64,000 nucleotides of DNA, from assembly GCF_001570605.1 (NCBI RefSeq), contig NZ_BBXG01000003.1, positions 62,001 through 126,000 of the forward strand, given 5' to 3'. The position numbers and the translations under genes are program-made. Below are positions 51,466-62,347 of the stretch, piece by piece (position 1 is the first letter of the stretch; every line of letters starts with the position of its first letter). The notes beneath the pieces are model-generated. The model worked only from the letters and a program-made list of their open reading frames with translations, was not told where the DNA came from and did no database searches. Source of the DNA: Herbidospora cretacea. Lineage in GTDB: Bacteria; Actinomycetota; Actinomycetes; Streptosporangiales; Streptosporangiaceae.

Positions 51466-52142
51466 CGCAGGACGCCGGCCTCTGAGGTGAAGGTGGCCGG
51501 GTGGCGGGCCGGGGCGCGTTCGCCCGTGGGTTCGGCGCCGGCGATGCGGTCGAGGCGGAACACCCGGACGGCCTCGCGTAAGCGGCACCAGCCGACCAGA
51601 TACCACTCGCCGCGGCGGTTGCCGACGAACACGCCCGGTTCGACCTCGCGCTCGGTCGGCACGCCCTTGGCGTCGGCGTAGCCGATCCGGAGCACCCCGC
51701 CCGCCAGGACGGCCTTGTCGATGACGCTCGCGATCGGGTCGGCGGGACGGTCGTCGTCGCGGAGGAGCTGGACCCGGTCGGCCAGCGCCTTGGCGCGCTC
51801 GCCCTCGCCGTCGGGCATCGCCGCCATCACCTTGCGCAGGGCGCTCCTGGCCTGCTCGGCGAACGGCGACTCCTCGTGGCTGAGGGCGACCGCGATGGCG
51901 ACCGCCTCCTCCGGGGTGAAGTTGAGCGGGGGAAGCGACAGGCGGGTGTCGAGCACGTAGCCGCCGCGGCGGCCGAACTCGGCGTAGATGGGGACGTGGG
52001 CCTCCTGGAGCGCGGCCACGTCGCGCTCGATGGTGCGCACGCTGACCTCGAACCTCTCGGCCAGCTCCCGGGCAGACCGGGGCCGGGGCGAGGCGGCCCG
52101 CAGTTCCTCGACGAGGGCGTAAAGCCGATCCGTACGGTTCAC
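51447..52142 (-). CDS. HTH-WYL transcriptional regulator (YafY-type)
   Basis: The N-terminal helix-turn-helix is PRSARELAERFEVSVRTIERDVAAL and the WYL domain includes GGVLRIGYADAKGVPTEREVEPG and GEWYLVGWCRLREAVRVFRLDRI (the latter at about residues 185-207). The middle has the family's FTPEEAVAIAVAL helix. Start: GTG 52142 gives the usual VNRTDRLYALV opening; an ATG ten codons upstream is also in frame. Many such regulators control a neighbouring VOC or DinB-type gene; the overlapping VOC gene is the natural candidate. Confidence 0.9.
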   Translation of the reverse strand: MNRTDRLYALVEELRAASPRPRSARELAERFEVSVRTIERDVAALQEAHVPIYAEFGRRGGYVLDTRLSLPPLNFTPEEAVAIAVALSHEESPFAEQARSALRKVMAAMPDGEGERAKALADRVQLLRDDDRPADPIASVIDKAVLAGGVLRIGYADAKGVPTEREVEPGVFVGNRRGEWYLVGWCRLREAVRVFRLDRIAGAEPTGERAPARHPATFTSEAGVLRQPVLS

Positions 52143-52214
52143 ACGCGGCAGCCTAGATACGGCCACCGACATTTTCGGCTCAGCGGCCGTGCGCCATGGG
52201 AAGCACCCGGAGGT

Positions 52215-53132
52215 TCAGGCGAAGCCGCGTCTGAGTGCCTCGATCTGCTCGGCGGTCGACCGTCGCCCGATCGGGGTGTCCGGGTAGGCGCCGGCGAAGC
52301 CGTGGACGGCGCCGGGCCACAGGTGGAACTCGACCGGCACCCCGGCCGCCGCCAGGCGCAGCGCGTAGTGGGCGTCCTCGTCGCGGAAGAGCTCCAGGTC
52401 GCCGACGTCGACGTAGGCCGGGGGCAGGCCGGACAGGTCGGCGGCGCGGGCGGGGGCGGCGTAGACGGGCACGTCGGCGAGGTCGCCCAGGTAGGCATTC
52501 CAGGCCCAGCGGTTGTTGGCGCGCGGCCAGAGGGACTCGGCGTGCTGGGTCTTCGAGGGGGTGTCGTCGCGGTCGTCGAGCATCGGGCACAGCAGCATCT
52601 GCAGCCGCAGCGCCGGGCCGCCCCGGTCGCGGGCCATCAGGGCGCATCCCGCCGCGAGGCCGCCGCCCGCCGAGTTCCCGCCGATGGCCAGCCGCCCGGC
52701 GTCCACCCCGAGGAAGGCGGCGTTGTCGGCGGTCCACACCAGGCCCCGGTAGGCGTCGTCCAGGGGGATCGGATAGGGGTGCTCCGGCGCCAGCCGGTAG
52801 TCGACCGACACCACGGCGCAGCCGAGGGCCTCGACCCAGCGGGAGACCCGGGCGTCGTCCATCTCGGGCAGCCCGAACACCATGCCGCCGCCGTGGATCC
52901 AGTAGAGGCAGGGGAGCGGTCCGTCGCCCGCGCCGGCCGGGCGGTAGACGCGCAGCCGCAGGCCGTCGGCGTCGACGTCGGTCACCTTGGTCCCGGGCCC
53001 CGGCGGCAGGCAGGTGGCCGCCCTGGCGCGGCGGATCTCGTCCAGATCGGCGCTGCTCAGGTCGTAAGGGGCCACGGGGGTCGCTTCGAGCGCGGCGCGC
53101 AGGTCGGGGTCCAGATGGGGATGAAGCGTCAT
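52215..53132 (-). CDS. Alpha/beta hydrolase of the hormone-sensitive-lipase family
   Basis: The 305-residue enzyme has the oxyanion motif YWIHGGGMVFG near residue 82, the nucleophile in IGGNSAGGGLAAG near 150, the acidic residue in YVDVGDLELFRDED near 250 and the His in LWPGAVHGFAG near 280. This is a classic HSL-type carboxylesterase of small or medium acyl esters. It is followed upstream by a small gene at a 13-base gap. Confidence 0.93.
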   Translation of the reverse strand: MTLHPHLDPDLRAALEATPVAPYDLSSADLDEIRRARAATCLPPGPGTKVTDVDADGLRLRVYRPAGAGDGPLPCLYWIHGGGMVFGLPEMDDARVSRWVEALGCAVVSVDYRLAPEHPYPIPLDDAYRGLVWTADNAAFLGVDAGRLAIGGNSAGGGLAAGCALMARDRGGPALRLQMLLCPMLDDRDDTPSKTQHAESLWPRANNRWAWNAYLGDLADVPVYAAPARAADLSGLPPAYVDVGDLELFRDEDAHYALRLAAAGVPVEFHLWPGAVHGFAGAYPDTPIGRRSTAEQIEALRRGFA

Positions 53133-53145
53133 GGACTCATGCGTA

Positions 53146-53361
53146 TCAGGCCAGGTAGGAGCGCGCCACCCGGGAGGCCGTCTCGTCGTCGATCTTCTTG
53201 GCCAGGCCCAGGAACAGCCGGACGATGCTGGCGATCAGGCTGACCAGGGCGGGCAGGTCGCCGCGGTTCACCCGGTCGTCGAACTGGATCGCGATCCCCG
53301 GATCCGTGACGCGCGCCGAGGTGATCGTCGAGCGGATCTCGCTCTCCGTCGCGTACTGCAT
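53146..53361 (-). CDS. Small hypothetical protein
   Basis: A 71-residue protein starting at ATG 53361 with no recognised family. It begins polar and ends with a hydrophobic or amphipathic helix (LPALVSLIASIVRLFLGLAKKI), which may contact the membrane. It lies 13 bases before the esterase gene and is probably its operon partner. Confidence 0.6.
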   Translation of the reverse strand: MQYATESEIRSTITSARVTDPGIAIQFDDRVNRGDLPALVSLIASIVRLFLGLAKKIDDETASRVARSYLA

Positions 53362-53510
53362 TGCCCGTCCCCTCCACCGTGACGATTACCGTCTCAATTA
53401 GACCGGGTTACAGACGCGTACCTATGACGGCCATTCGACCGACAGCCGGACAAACGGCTCTACACTCGCAGGGCGCGGTCATGATCCAGCCTTGCTGAGT
53501 GGGGCCTCTG

Positions 53511-54644
53511 ATGGCATTGGGTGTTCGGCTCGACGCGGGTGGGCGCATGCCCGCGACCGCCGCGCTCGACCGGGTGACCGCCCGCTGCGCGGCCGTGATG
53601 CGCGGGGTCGCCGGGGTCGTGGCCGCCGCCGCCGCGCTGCTGGCGCTCGCCCCGCCGGTCGAGGCCGGGGTGCTGGTCCCGGTCGTGGCCGGGCTGCTGT
53701 GCTGGAGCGTCTTCTTCCTCTGGGCGGGCTGGACCCGCGGCCTGCTGCCGCAGGTGGTCGTCTTCGAGGTGCTCATCACCTCCGCGCTGTGCGTCTTCCA
53801 GAGGGACCTGGTCGCGGGCACGCTCATCGGCGACAGCGCGAGCTGGGTCGGCGGGCTGGTCACCATGACGATCGTGGTGATCAACCTGACCTGGCGGGCC
53901 GGTCCGGCCGTCCCGGCCGGGCTCGTGGTGGTCGCCGCGCACCTGATCGGTTCCGGCGCGTTCGCGGTGGCCGGGATCCACGTGCTCCAGGTGGTGGCGA
54001 CGGCCCTGCTGATGAGCCTGCTCAGGAAGGGCGCGGCCGACGCCGACGCCGAACTGGCCGCCGCCCGCGACGCCGAGGAGAAGGCCACCGTCGAACGCGA
54101 GCGCCGCCGGGACGAACGCGCCCAGAACAGCCGCATGCACGGCAGCGTGCTGGCCACCCTCATGATGATCGGCGCGGGCGGCATCGGCGCGACCTCGCCC
54201 ATGCTGCGCGAGACCGCCGCGCGCCACCTGGCCGACCTCGACCGCATGTCCGAGGGCGGCGGCACCGGCCCCGACCACGTGCCGCTGCACGACCGGCTGG
54301 CCGCCGGGGCCGCCCGGTCGGGCCTGGTCGTCCACACCCGGCTGGTGCCGGTGTCGGTGCCGTGGGAGGTCGGCGAGGCGTTCCTCGAAGCGGTCGCCGA
54401 GGCGCTCGCGAACGTCCTGCGCCACGCCAACGTGACCACCGCGACCGTCACGCTGACCGAGGACGACGGCCTGGTCGCCGTCGAGGTCCGCGACCGGGGG
54501 ATGGGCTTCGACGTGGCGGGCGTGCCCGACCACCGCTACGGCCTGCGGGTGTCGATCCTGGCCCGCATGGAGATGGTCGGCGGCCGGGGCGTGGTCGAGT
54601 CGGGCCCGCAGGGCACCCGGGTCACCCTGAGGTGGACGCGGTGA
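53511..54644 (+). CDS. Membrane sensor kinase-like protein with a weak H-box
   Basis: The N-terminus has about five membrane helices (residues 25-175). A coiled coil (RDAEEKATVERERRRDERA) leads to HATPase_c with N-box EAVAEALANVLRHANVT, G-boxes VRDRGMGFDV and GLRVSILARMEMVGG. The H-box position is occupied by NSRMHGSVLATLMMI, which keeps a His but not the usual HisKA_3 pattern. It may be a kinase or a phosphatase. It is joined by a GTGA overlap to the next membrane gene. Start ATG 53511 is tentative (GTG 53499 also in frame). Confidence 0.82.
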   Translation: MALGVRLDAGGRMPATAALDRVTARCAAVMRGVAGVVAAAAALLALAPPVEAGVLVPVVAGLLCWSVFFLWAGWTRGLLPQVVVFEVLITSALCVFQRDLVAGTLIGDSASWVGGLVTMTIVVINLTWRAGPAVPAGLVVVAAHLIGSGAFAVAGIHVLQVVATALLMSLLRKGAADADAELAAARDAEEKATVERERRRDERAQNSRMHGSVLATLMMIGAGGIGATSPMLRETAARHLADLDRMSEGGGTGPDHVPLHDRLAAGAARSGLVVHTRLVPVSVPWEVGEAFLEAVAEALANVLRHANVTTATVTLTEDDGLVAVEVRDRGMGFDVAGVPDHRYGLRVSILARMEMVGGRGVVESGPQGTRVTLRWTR

Positions 54645-55756
54645 CCGCAACCGAGACGAGTGTCCGCCGCAACTACAGCCTGGGCGCCCGCCGCGCCGCC
54701 GTGTCGGTCGTCGCCCTCTGGCACTTCGGCTTCGACCTGGTCAGCACGGTCGGCCTGTGGGACTCCTACCGCTACCCGTGGCTGGCCGGGCTCGCCTGGG
54801 TCCTCTACACCGTGATCGGCGCGGTCGCCGCCGTCGCCCTTCTGAGCGAATCGTCGCTCCGATTCAACGTCTGGCCCTACGCGGCCGGGGCGCTGGCCGT
54901 GTCGGCGATGGTGATGGCCGCGTGCCAGCCGGGCGACGTCGTGAACGCCGCAAACTGGGCCTGGGGGTCGGTCGGCTGGCTGGCCATGATCCTGTTCTGG
55001 CCGCGCCCGACCTGGCTGCGCGACCTGAGCCTCTTCCTGCTGGCCAACGTGGTCGTCACGCTGGGCGGGCTGGCCGTCGCCGGGGCGTTCGACCCGCTGT
55101 CGCTGAGCAAGTTCCTCGTCGTCAGCGTCGGCGCGATCACCCTGCAGGCGGGCGCGAGCGCCGGTGGCCACGCCCTCGACCTGGCCGCCCGGTGGGCGGT
55201 GGAGAACTCCAACCGCACCGCCCGCGCCGAGGCCGACCGCAAGGCCGCCGACCAGGTCCACGCCGACCGCCTGGCCCGCTACGCCGAGGTGCGCTCGGCC
55301 GTCGCGCCGGTGCTGAACCTGCTGGCCGACGGCGCCGATCCGGCCAATCCCGACGTCCGCCACGAGAGCGCGGTCGGCGCGGCCCGGCTGCGCCGCCTGA
55401 TCGCCGAGACCGACGACGCCCCCGACCCGCTGCTGCACACCCTGCGGGCCTGCGCGTTCGACGTCGAGCGCCGGGGCGTCGTGGTGCTGTTCCTGACCGC
55501 CGGGACGGTGCCGCCGCTGCCCCTCGACGTGCGCCGGGCGCTCACCGAGTCGCCCATCGAGGGCATGGCGCGGGCCCGCCGCCAGGCCAGGGTCACCCTC
55601 GTCGCGACCCCGCGCGAGGTCATCGTCAGCGTGCTCACCGACGCGCCGTCGCTGCTCGCGCCGGGGGCCGTCCGGGCCGACAACGTCGCCACCCGCGTCG
55701 AAGCCGAGAACGGAGGGACACAACTGTGGATCGAGAGCCGCTGGACCGCCCCGTGA
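54641..55756 (+). CDS. Membrane protein of a three-gene sensor system
   Basis: The 371-residue protein has about six membrane helices in the first 170 residues, a polar helix (ENSNRTARAEADRKAADQVHADRLARYAEV, at about 183-212) and a soluble C-terminal domain without ATP-binding boxes. The end includes LLHTLRACAFDVERRGVVVLF and VTLVATPREVIVSVLTDAP. It looks like a kinase without its catalytic half. GTG 54641 overlaps the kinase stop, and its own end overlaps the response regulator. I do not recognise the family. Confidence 0.75.
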   Translation: MTATETSVRRNYSLGARRAAVSVVALWHFGFDLVSTVGLWDSYRYPWLAGLAWVLYTVIGAVAAVALLSESSLRFNVWPYAAGALAVSAMVMAACQPGDVVNAANWAWGSVGWLAMILFWPRPTWLRDLSLFLLANVVVTLGGLAVAGAFDPLSLSKFLVVSVGAITLQAGASAGGHALDLAARWAVENSNRTARAEADRKAADQVHADRLARYAEVRSAVAPVLNLLADGADPANPDVRHESAVGAARLRRLIAETDDAPDPLLHTLRACAFDVERRGVVVLFLTAGTVPPLPLDVRRALTESPIEGMARARRQARVTLVATPREVIVSVLTDAPSLLAPGAVRADNVATRVEAENGGTQLWIESRWTAP

Positions 55757-56439
55757 CCCTGGCGGTGGTGGAGGACACGCCGGTCGTGCTGGAGGGCATC
55801 CGGTCGTGGGTCGCCGCCGACCCCGGGAACCGCGTGGAGATCGTGGCCAGCGGGAACACCGTCGACTCGGTCCTCGACGGCGCCGGCGCGCACGCCGACG
55901 TGCTGCTGCTCGACCTGGAGCTCGACAACGGCGTCAACTCGCTGCCGCGCATCCCCGAGCTGGTCGCGGCCGGGCGCCGGGTGGTCGTCTACTCGGTGCA
56001 CGAGGACGACGCGACCGTGATGGCGGTGCTCCAGGCCGGGGCCTCGACCTTCATCGCCAAGAACGAGACCAAGGAACACTGCGTCGACACGATCGTGGCC
56101 GTCGCCCGCGACCGGCCCTACGTGCCGCCGGTCATGGCCGGGGCGCTGGTGGCGGCCGACGGGCAGACGTCCCGGCCGATGCTGTCGGGCCGGGAGCGCG
56201 AGGCGCTGCTGCTGTGGTTCCAGGGCATGAACAAGCAGTCGGTCGCGCTCCGGATGGGCATCTCCGAGGCGACCGTGAAGCAGTACATCGAACGCGCCCG
56301 GGTGAAGTACGCCAGCACCGGCAGGGCCGCCCCGACGAAGACGACCCTGCTGGCCCGCGCGATCCAAGACGGCCTGATCACGGCGGACGACATCATCGAA
56401 TACCAGTCACTGGCCGCCGAGGGTCATGTGAGGGACTGA
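55726..56439 (+). CDS. NarL/LuxR-type response regulator
   Basis: The receiver domain has TLAVVEDTPVVLEGI and the phospho-Asp in DVLLLDLELDNG near residue 63, and the Lys in STFIAKNETKEH. The C-terminal helix-turn-helix is LSGREREALLLWFQGMNKQSVALRMGISEATVKQYIERA (positions about 155-190). GTG 55726 has GGAGGG nine bases upstream. It is the output of the kinase-like gene and the second membrane protein. Confidence 0.9.
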   Translation: MDREPLDRPVTLAVVEDTPVVLEGIRSWVAADPGNRVEIVASGNTVDSVLDGAGAHADVLLLDLELDNGVNSLPRIPELVAAGRRVVVYSVHEDDATVMAVLQAGASTFIAKNETKEHCVDTIVAVARDRPYVPPVMAGALVAADGQTSRPMLSGREREALLLWFQGMNKQSVALRMGISEATVKQYIERARVKYASTGRAAPTKTTLLARAIQDGLITADDIIEYQSLAAEGHVRD

Positions 56440-56480
56440 AGCGAGCCGCGGACGGCCGCGGCTCGCGCCGTGAATCTGCC

Positions 56481-57533
56481 CTAAAGAAGGGGCACCGGGT
56501 CGGGTCTGTCGCAGGTGCTCCTCACCGTCTCCGCCTGCCCGGTGACGGCCGACCGGAGGAGCGACTCCATCACGTCCAGGACGTGCAGGGCCAGCTCCCC
56601 GGAGGCGCGCGGGCGGGGGGCGGTGACCAGGTCGTACACGCCGATGCCGCGGCCGGTGTCCCGGTAACCTGCCGCGACCGGCAGCGTCTCCCACGCCCCG
56701 CCGACGCGGTGGACGAGCGCGTCGCCGTCGAAGCGGTTCGGGTCGGGCACGACGAGCGTGCCGAGGTCGCCGTGGACCTCGATGTTGGGCGCCCGGCTCG
56801 TCGCGCCGTCGAACGACATGATCAGCGTGGACAGCGCGCCGGAGGCGTGCGTGAGCACCCCGGTGACGTGGGTGTCGGTGGTGACGGGGATCCGCTCGCC
56901 GGCTCGGTAGCCGCTGCCGATCACCCGCTCCTGGCGGGTGCGGCTGCTCGCCCCGATCGCCGAGACGACCGGGCCGAGGAGCGTCACCAGGGCCGTCACG
57001 TAATAGGGACCCATGTCCAGTAGCGGCCCGCCGCCGGGCACGTAGTAGAAGTCGGGGTCGGGGTGCCACGGTTCGGGACCTGAGGTGATCATGGTGGCCA
57101 CGGCGGCGGCCGGGCGGCCGATGAGGCCCGCGTCGAGGTGGTGACGGGCGGTCTGGAAGCCGGTGCCGAGCACGGTGTCGGGGGCGCAGCCCAGCTTGAC
57201 CGCGCGCGCCGCCTCGACGACCGTCGCAGCCTCGGCGAGCGTCGCGGCCAGCGGTTTCTCGCCGTAGACGTCCTTCCCGGCGGCGATGGCGCGCAGCGCG
57301 ACCTCGGTGTGCGCGGCCGGGACGGTCAGGTTGAGCACCAGGTCGCAGGCGTCGATGAGGTCGTCGACGGCCATCGCGCGGGCGCCGGTCTCGGCGGCGG
57401 TGGCCTGGGCGCGGGCCGGGTCGAGGTCCGCGACGGCGTGCAGGACCAGGCCCGGAAGGGTCCGCAGGGTGGTCGTGTACTGGATCGACACCTTCCCGCA
57501 GCCGATCATCCCGATCTTCACCGGCTCGCCCAT
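56481..57533 (-). CDS. Gfo/Idh/MocA-family oxidoreductase
   Basis: The 350-residue NAD(P)-dependent oxidoreductase has the Rossmann motif KIGMIGCGKVSIQY and the family EKP motif (VYGEKPLAAT) near residue 95. The second half is the alpha/beta substrate domain with the conserved GPYYVTALVTLLG. It would oxidise or epimerise a sugar or inositol-like substrate. Its start overlaps the ThuA-like gene by 16 bases. Confidence 0.93.
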   Translation of the reverse strand: MGEPVKIGMIGCGKVSIQYTTTLRTLPGLVLHAVADLDPARAQATAAETGARAMAVDDLIDACDLVLNLTVPAAHTEVALRAIAAGKDVYGEKPLAATLAEAATVVEAARAVKLGCAPDTVLGTGFQTARHHLDAGLIGRPAAAVATMITSGPEPWHPDPDFYYVPGGGPLLDMGPYYVTALVTLLGPVVSAIGASSRTRQERVIGSGYRAGERIPVTTDTHVTGVLTHASGALSTLIMSFDGATSRAPNIEVHGDLGTLVVPDPNRFDGDALVHRVGGAWETLPVAAGYRDTGRGIGVYDLVTAPRPRASGELALHVLDVMESLLRSAVTGQAETVRSTCDRPDPVPLL

Positions 57534-58177
57534 GCCATCCCCCTCTCGACGATGGTGCGGACGCTGCCGTTCCGGAGGGTGTCGAGGTCATGGCCGGGCG
57601 TGGCGACGAAGACGCGGCCCCGGCCCCATTCGCGGACCCACACGGCGGGGACCGTGACCGGCCGGTTCCACGGCCCCTGGGCGACGTGGGTGGTGGTGGC
57701 GAGAACGGTGCTGTACGGGTCGGTCAGCACCCAGTACTGCTCGGTGACCAGGTCGAAGTCGGCGATGCCCGCGGTGATCGGGTGGTCGTCGCCGGTGATC
57801 TCGATCCGGTGGGGGACGAAGGTCTCCCCGCCGATCTCGGGATGGCAGGCGAACTGCCCGCCGGTCAGGTGGAGGTAGTCGGGGTCGGAGCGGAAGGCGT
57901 CGACGATGCCGCCGTGCCACCCGGCTAACCCGGTGCCCGCCGCGACCGCCGAGGTCAGGCCGGCGCTCTGCTCGCGGGTGATGTCGCCCATCGTGAAGCA
58001 CTGGACGACGAGGTCGGTCGCGGCCATCAGGCCGGGGTCCTCGTAGGCGGCGGGGGAGTCGGCGATCGTGACGGTGAATCCCTGACCGGACAGGTAGGGG
58101 AGGAAGAGATCGGTGGCGGCCTCGGGCTGGTGACCTTCCCAGCCGCCTCGGACGACAAGCGCGCGACGAGATTTCAC
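57518..58177 (-). CDS. ThuA-like domain protein (trehalose-utilisation type)
   Basis: A 219-residue glutamine-amidotransferase-like fold: ALVVRGGWEGHQPE at the start, AGTGLAGWHGGIVDAF near 105, HPEIGGETFVPHRIEI and PAVWVREWGRGRVFVATPGHDL. ThuA proteins are encoded with Gfo/Idh oxidoreductases in sugar (trehalose-type) catabolism. The pair here is preceded by an Rrf2 gene (eight-base gap), so the three probably form one transcript. Confidence 0.9.
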   Translation of the reverse strand: MKSRRALVVRGGWEGHQPEAATDLFLPYLSGQGFTVTIADSPAAYEDPGLMAATDLVVQCFTMGDITREQSAGLTSAVAAGTGLAGWHGGIVDAFRSDPDYLHLTGGQFACHPEIGGETFVPHRIEITGDDHPITAGIADFDLVTEQYWVLTDPYSTVLATTTHVAQGPWNRPVTVPAVWVREWGRGRVFVATPGHDLDTLRNGSVRTIVERGMAWASR

Positions 58178-58185
58178 GGTGCGAA

Positions 58186-58620
58186 TTATCCGTTTTTGCT
58201 GCCCCTTATGTCATTAAGGAGATCGGCGATCGTGGTGGCGGCCAGTTGGGCCCGCAGACGCTCCTCGACCCCGGCGTAGACCTCGCCGAGCGCGGGCCGG
58301 ATGCCCGACCCCACCGGGCAGCCCAGGTTGGGCGGGGTGGCGTGCATCGCGAACAGGGGCCCGTCCTCGACCGCGCGGTAGACGTCGAGGAGGGTCACCT
58401 CGGCGGGCTCCCGGGTCAGCCGCCAGCCCGCGCCCGCGCCCCGTCTGGCCTCCACCAGCCCGGCGGCGCGCAGCTCGCCCAGGTAGCGGCGGATCACGAC
58501 GGGGTTGGTCTGGACGCTCTCGGCGATGCGGTCGGAGGTCGCGACCCGGCCGCTCTCCTGGTCCATGGCCATCCAGGTCAGGACGTGTGCGGCGATGGTC
58601 AGCCTGCTGTTCGCGCTCAT
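58186..58620 (-). CDS. Rrf2-family transcriptional regulator
   Basis: A 144-residue regulator: RLTIAAHVLTWMAMDQESGRVATSDRIAESVQTNPVVIRRYLGEL covers the winged helix (residues about 5-50). The iron-sulfur-type Cys triad of NsrR and IscR is absent; only one Cys (GCPVGSG) is seen, so it may sense redox or ligand directly. It is divergent from the SDR gene across a 71-base gap with two matched palindromes. Confidence 0.88.
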   Translation of the reverse strand: MSANSRLTIAAHVLTWMAMDQESGRVATSDRIAESVQTNPVVIRRYLGELRAAGLVEARRGAGAGWRLTREPAEVTLLDVYRAVEDGPLFAMHATPPNLGCPVGSGIRPALGEVYAGVEERLRAQLAATTIADLLNDIRGSKNG

Positions 58621-58630
58621 TTGACGCCAG

Positions 58631-58677
58631 TGTAACAGGCATGGTTACATCGCTGTCGTAACCAGATCGGTTACGAC
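58631..58677. promoter_or_regulatory. Paired Rrf2-type operators between the rrf2 and SDR genes
   Basis: TGTAAC-N7-GTTACA (58631-58649) and GTCGTAACC-N5-GGTTACGAC (58655-58677) are two perfect inverted repeats sharing the GTAAC/GTTAC half-site. Their centres are 26 bases apart. They lie in the shared promoter gap. Confidence 0.72.
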
Positions 58678-58691
58678 AAGGGAGGCGGATC

Positions 58692-59435
58692 ATGGGAACG
58701 TTCGACGGCAAGGTGGCCGTGGTCACCGGCGGCACCAGCGGGATCGGCCTGGCCACCGCGCGGCGGCTCGCCGACGACGGGGCGCGGGTCTACGTCATGG
58801 GTCGCCGCGAGGCGGAACTGAAGCAGGCCGTGGACGAGATCGGCCACGGCGCGGTGGGGGTGCGCGGCGACGTGGCCGACCTCGCCGACCTCGACCGGCT
58901 CTTCGCCGCGGTCGAGGAGCACGGCGTCGACGTGCTGTTCGCCAACGCGGGCGGCGGCGAGTTCACCCGCCTGGAGGACGTGACCGAGAAGCACTTCGAC
59001 CAGACCTTCGACGCCAACGTGAAGGGCACCCTCTTCACCGTCCAGAAGGCGCTGCCCCACCTCAACGAGGGCGCCTCGGTGATCCTCACCGGCTCCACCG
59101 CGGCCGGCTCGGGCGCCGAGGCCTTCGGGGTGTACGCCGCGTCCAAGGCGGCCATCCGCTCCTTCGCCCGGACCTGGGCCAACGAGCTCAAGGGCCGGGG
59201 CGTCCGGGTCAACGCAATCGTCCCCGGCCCCATCGCCACCCCCGGCATCGACGGCCTTGCCGCCGACGAGGCCGGGGCCGCGCAGCTGAAGGGCTACCTG
59301 ACGGAGTCGGTCCCGATCGGGCGGATGGGGCGGCCCGAGGAGGTCGCCGGGGCGGTCGCGTTCCTGGCGTCGGACCAGAGCAGCTTCATCACCGGCTCGG
59401 AGCTCTATGTGGACGGGGGCCTCAACCAGATCTGA
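58692..59435 (+). CDS. SDR-family oxidoreductase
   Basis: A 247-residue classical short-chain dehydrogenase: TGGTSGIGLATAR near residue 12, DVLFANAGGGE near 80 and the catalytic Ser, Tyr, Lys in TGSTAAGSGAEAFGVYAASKAA near 137-155. NADP(H) use is suggested by the Arg after the first motif (MGRREAEL). It is probably repressed by the divergent Rrf2 regulator; such pairs often answer electrophile or redox stress. Confidence 0.94.
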   Translation: MGTFDGKVAVVTGGTSGIGLATARRLADDGARVYVMGRREAELKQAVDEIGHGAVGVRGDVADLADLDRLFAAVEEHGVDVLFANAGGGEFTRLEDVTEKHFDQTFDANVKGTLFTVQKALPHLNEGASVILTGSTAAGSGAEAFGVYAASKAAIRSFARTWANELKGRGVRVNAIVPGPIATPGIDGLAADEAGAAQLKGYLTESVPIGRMGRPEEVAGAVAFLASDQSSFITGSELYVDGGLNQI

Positions 59436-60101
59436 ATCCGCCGATACAGTGCCGGACCATGAACGGATGGCGGGCGGTGCCGATCGCCCTGGCGGCGGGG
59501 CTCGCCGCAGGGATTTTGACCAACCTGGCCCAGGGGTGGCTGCCGGGGGCGTGGAACCAGATCGCCAACTCGGGGGCCGTGTGGTCGGTGGTGGCGTTCG
59601 TCGCCGGAGCGGTGGTCGCGGGCGGTCCGCCGCGCGGCTTCACCTCCTACGGGCCAGGTCCGCGAGGGGTGGAGCTCCTCGGCATGGCCCCGCCGGAGCA
59701 TTCGGCCTTCCCCCGCGCGCTGCTGGCCGGGCTCGCCGCCGAGATCGGGCTCGTCGTGGGCTACTACGGCTACGCCGAGTTCGGCCGCGACGGGATGGGG
59801 GACTTCTTCTGGCCGCTCGTCTGGGTGGTCATCGCGTGCGTGGCCGGGCCGGTGTTCGGGGTCGCGGGGCTGTGGTGGCGGCGCGGGGTGGCCCGGTGGC
59901 AGCGGGTGGCCGGGCTGGCCGCCCTGTCGGGGGTCTTCGGGATGGAGGCCGCCCACTACGCGTTCGGCCTGGGCTACGCCCCGCAGGCCTGGGCCTGCCT
60001 GGCGGTGTTCCTGCTGGTCCCGCTGCTGGCCAACGCCGTGAGGGAGATCTTCTGGACGCTGCTGGCGGCGGTGCCGTTCGCGGTCGCCGCCTATGTGGTG
60101 A

Positions 60102-61850
<1,749 letters not shown>

Positions 61851-61866
61851 GATGTACACTCAAACG

Positions 61867-61877
61867 GAGGTTACCTC
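61867..61877. promoter_or_regulatory. Palindrome in the ABC exporter / marR divergent gap
   Basis: GAGGT-T-ACCTC is a perfect short inverted repeat in the 52-base gap between the exporter ATG and the marR GTG. It is a candidate MarR site. Confidence 0.4.
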
Positions 61878-61902
61878 ACATTCATTCCACGAGGCGAGTG
61901 CT

Positions 61903-62313
61903 GTGTCCGACGGAGAACTCTTCGAGCTGGTCCACCGCGTCGACCACCGCATCCGGCGGGGCTTCCGCGAGCGCCTCGAACCCCTGGGCGTCAACCCCGG
62001 CCAGTCCCGCGCCCTGCGCGCGCTCATCGCGGCCGGCGAACCCCTGCGGATGACCCGCCTGGCCGAGCTCCTGGGCATCGTCCCTCGCTCCCTCACCTCG
62101 GTCGTCGACGCCCTGGAGGCGTCCGGCCTGGTCGCGCGTTCCGTCGACCCCTCCAACCGGCGCTCCACGCTGGTCTCGGTCACCCCGGAGGGGCTGGCCG
62201 TCCACGAGAGGGCCCGGGTGGCGCGGCGGGAGGCCGCCGCGGAGGTCTTCTCGGTTCTTTCGGACGAACAGCGCGAACAGTTGGCCTCCCTGCTCGGTCT
62301 TCTCGACGGATGA
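61903..62313 (+). CDS. MarR-family transcriptional regulator
   Basis: A 136-residue winged-helix regulator with SRALRALIAAGEPLRMTRLAELLGIVPRSLTSVVDALE (positions about 35-75) and the wing VARSVDPSNRRSTLVSVTPEG. GTG 61903 has GAGGCGAG upstream; the frame is open further but inside the gap. It is most likely the repressor of the divergent ABC exporter. Confidence 0.88.
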   Translation: MSDGELFELVHRVDHRIRRGFRERLEPLGVNPGQSRALRALIAAGEPLRMTRLAELLGIVPRSLTSVVDALEASGLVARSVDPSNRRSTLVSVTPEGLAVHERARVARREAAAEVFSVLSDEQREQLASLLGLLDG

Positions 62314-62347
62314 GAAATGTCGGTGGGGTCTGGTAGGTCTTGGGGCC

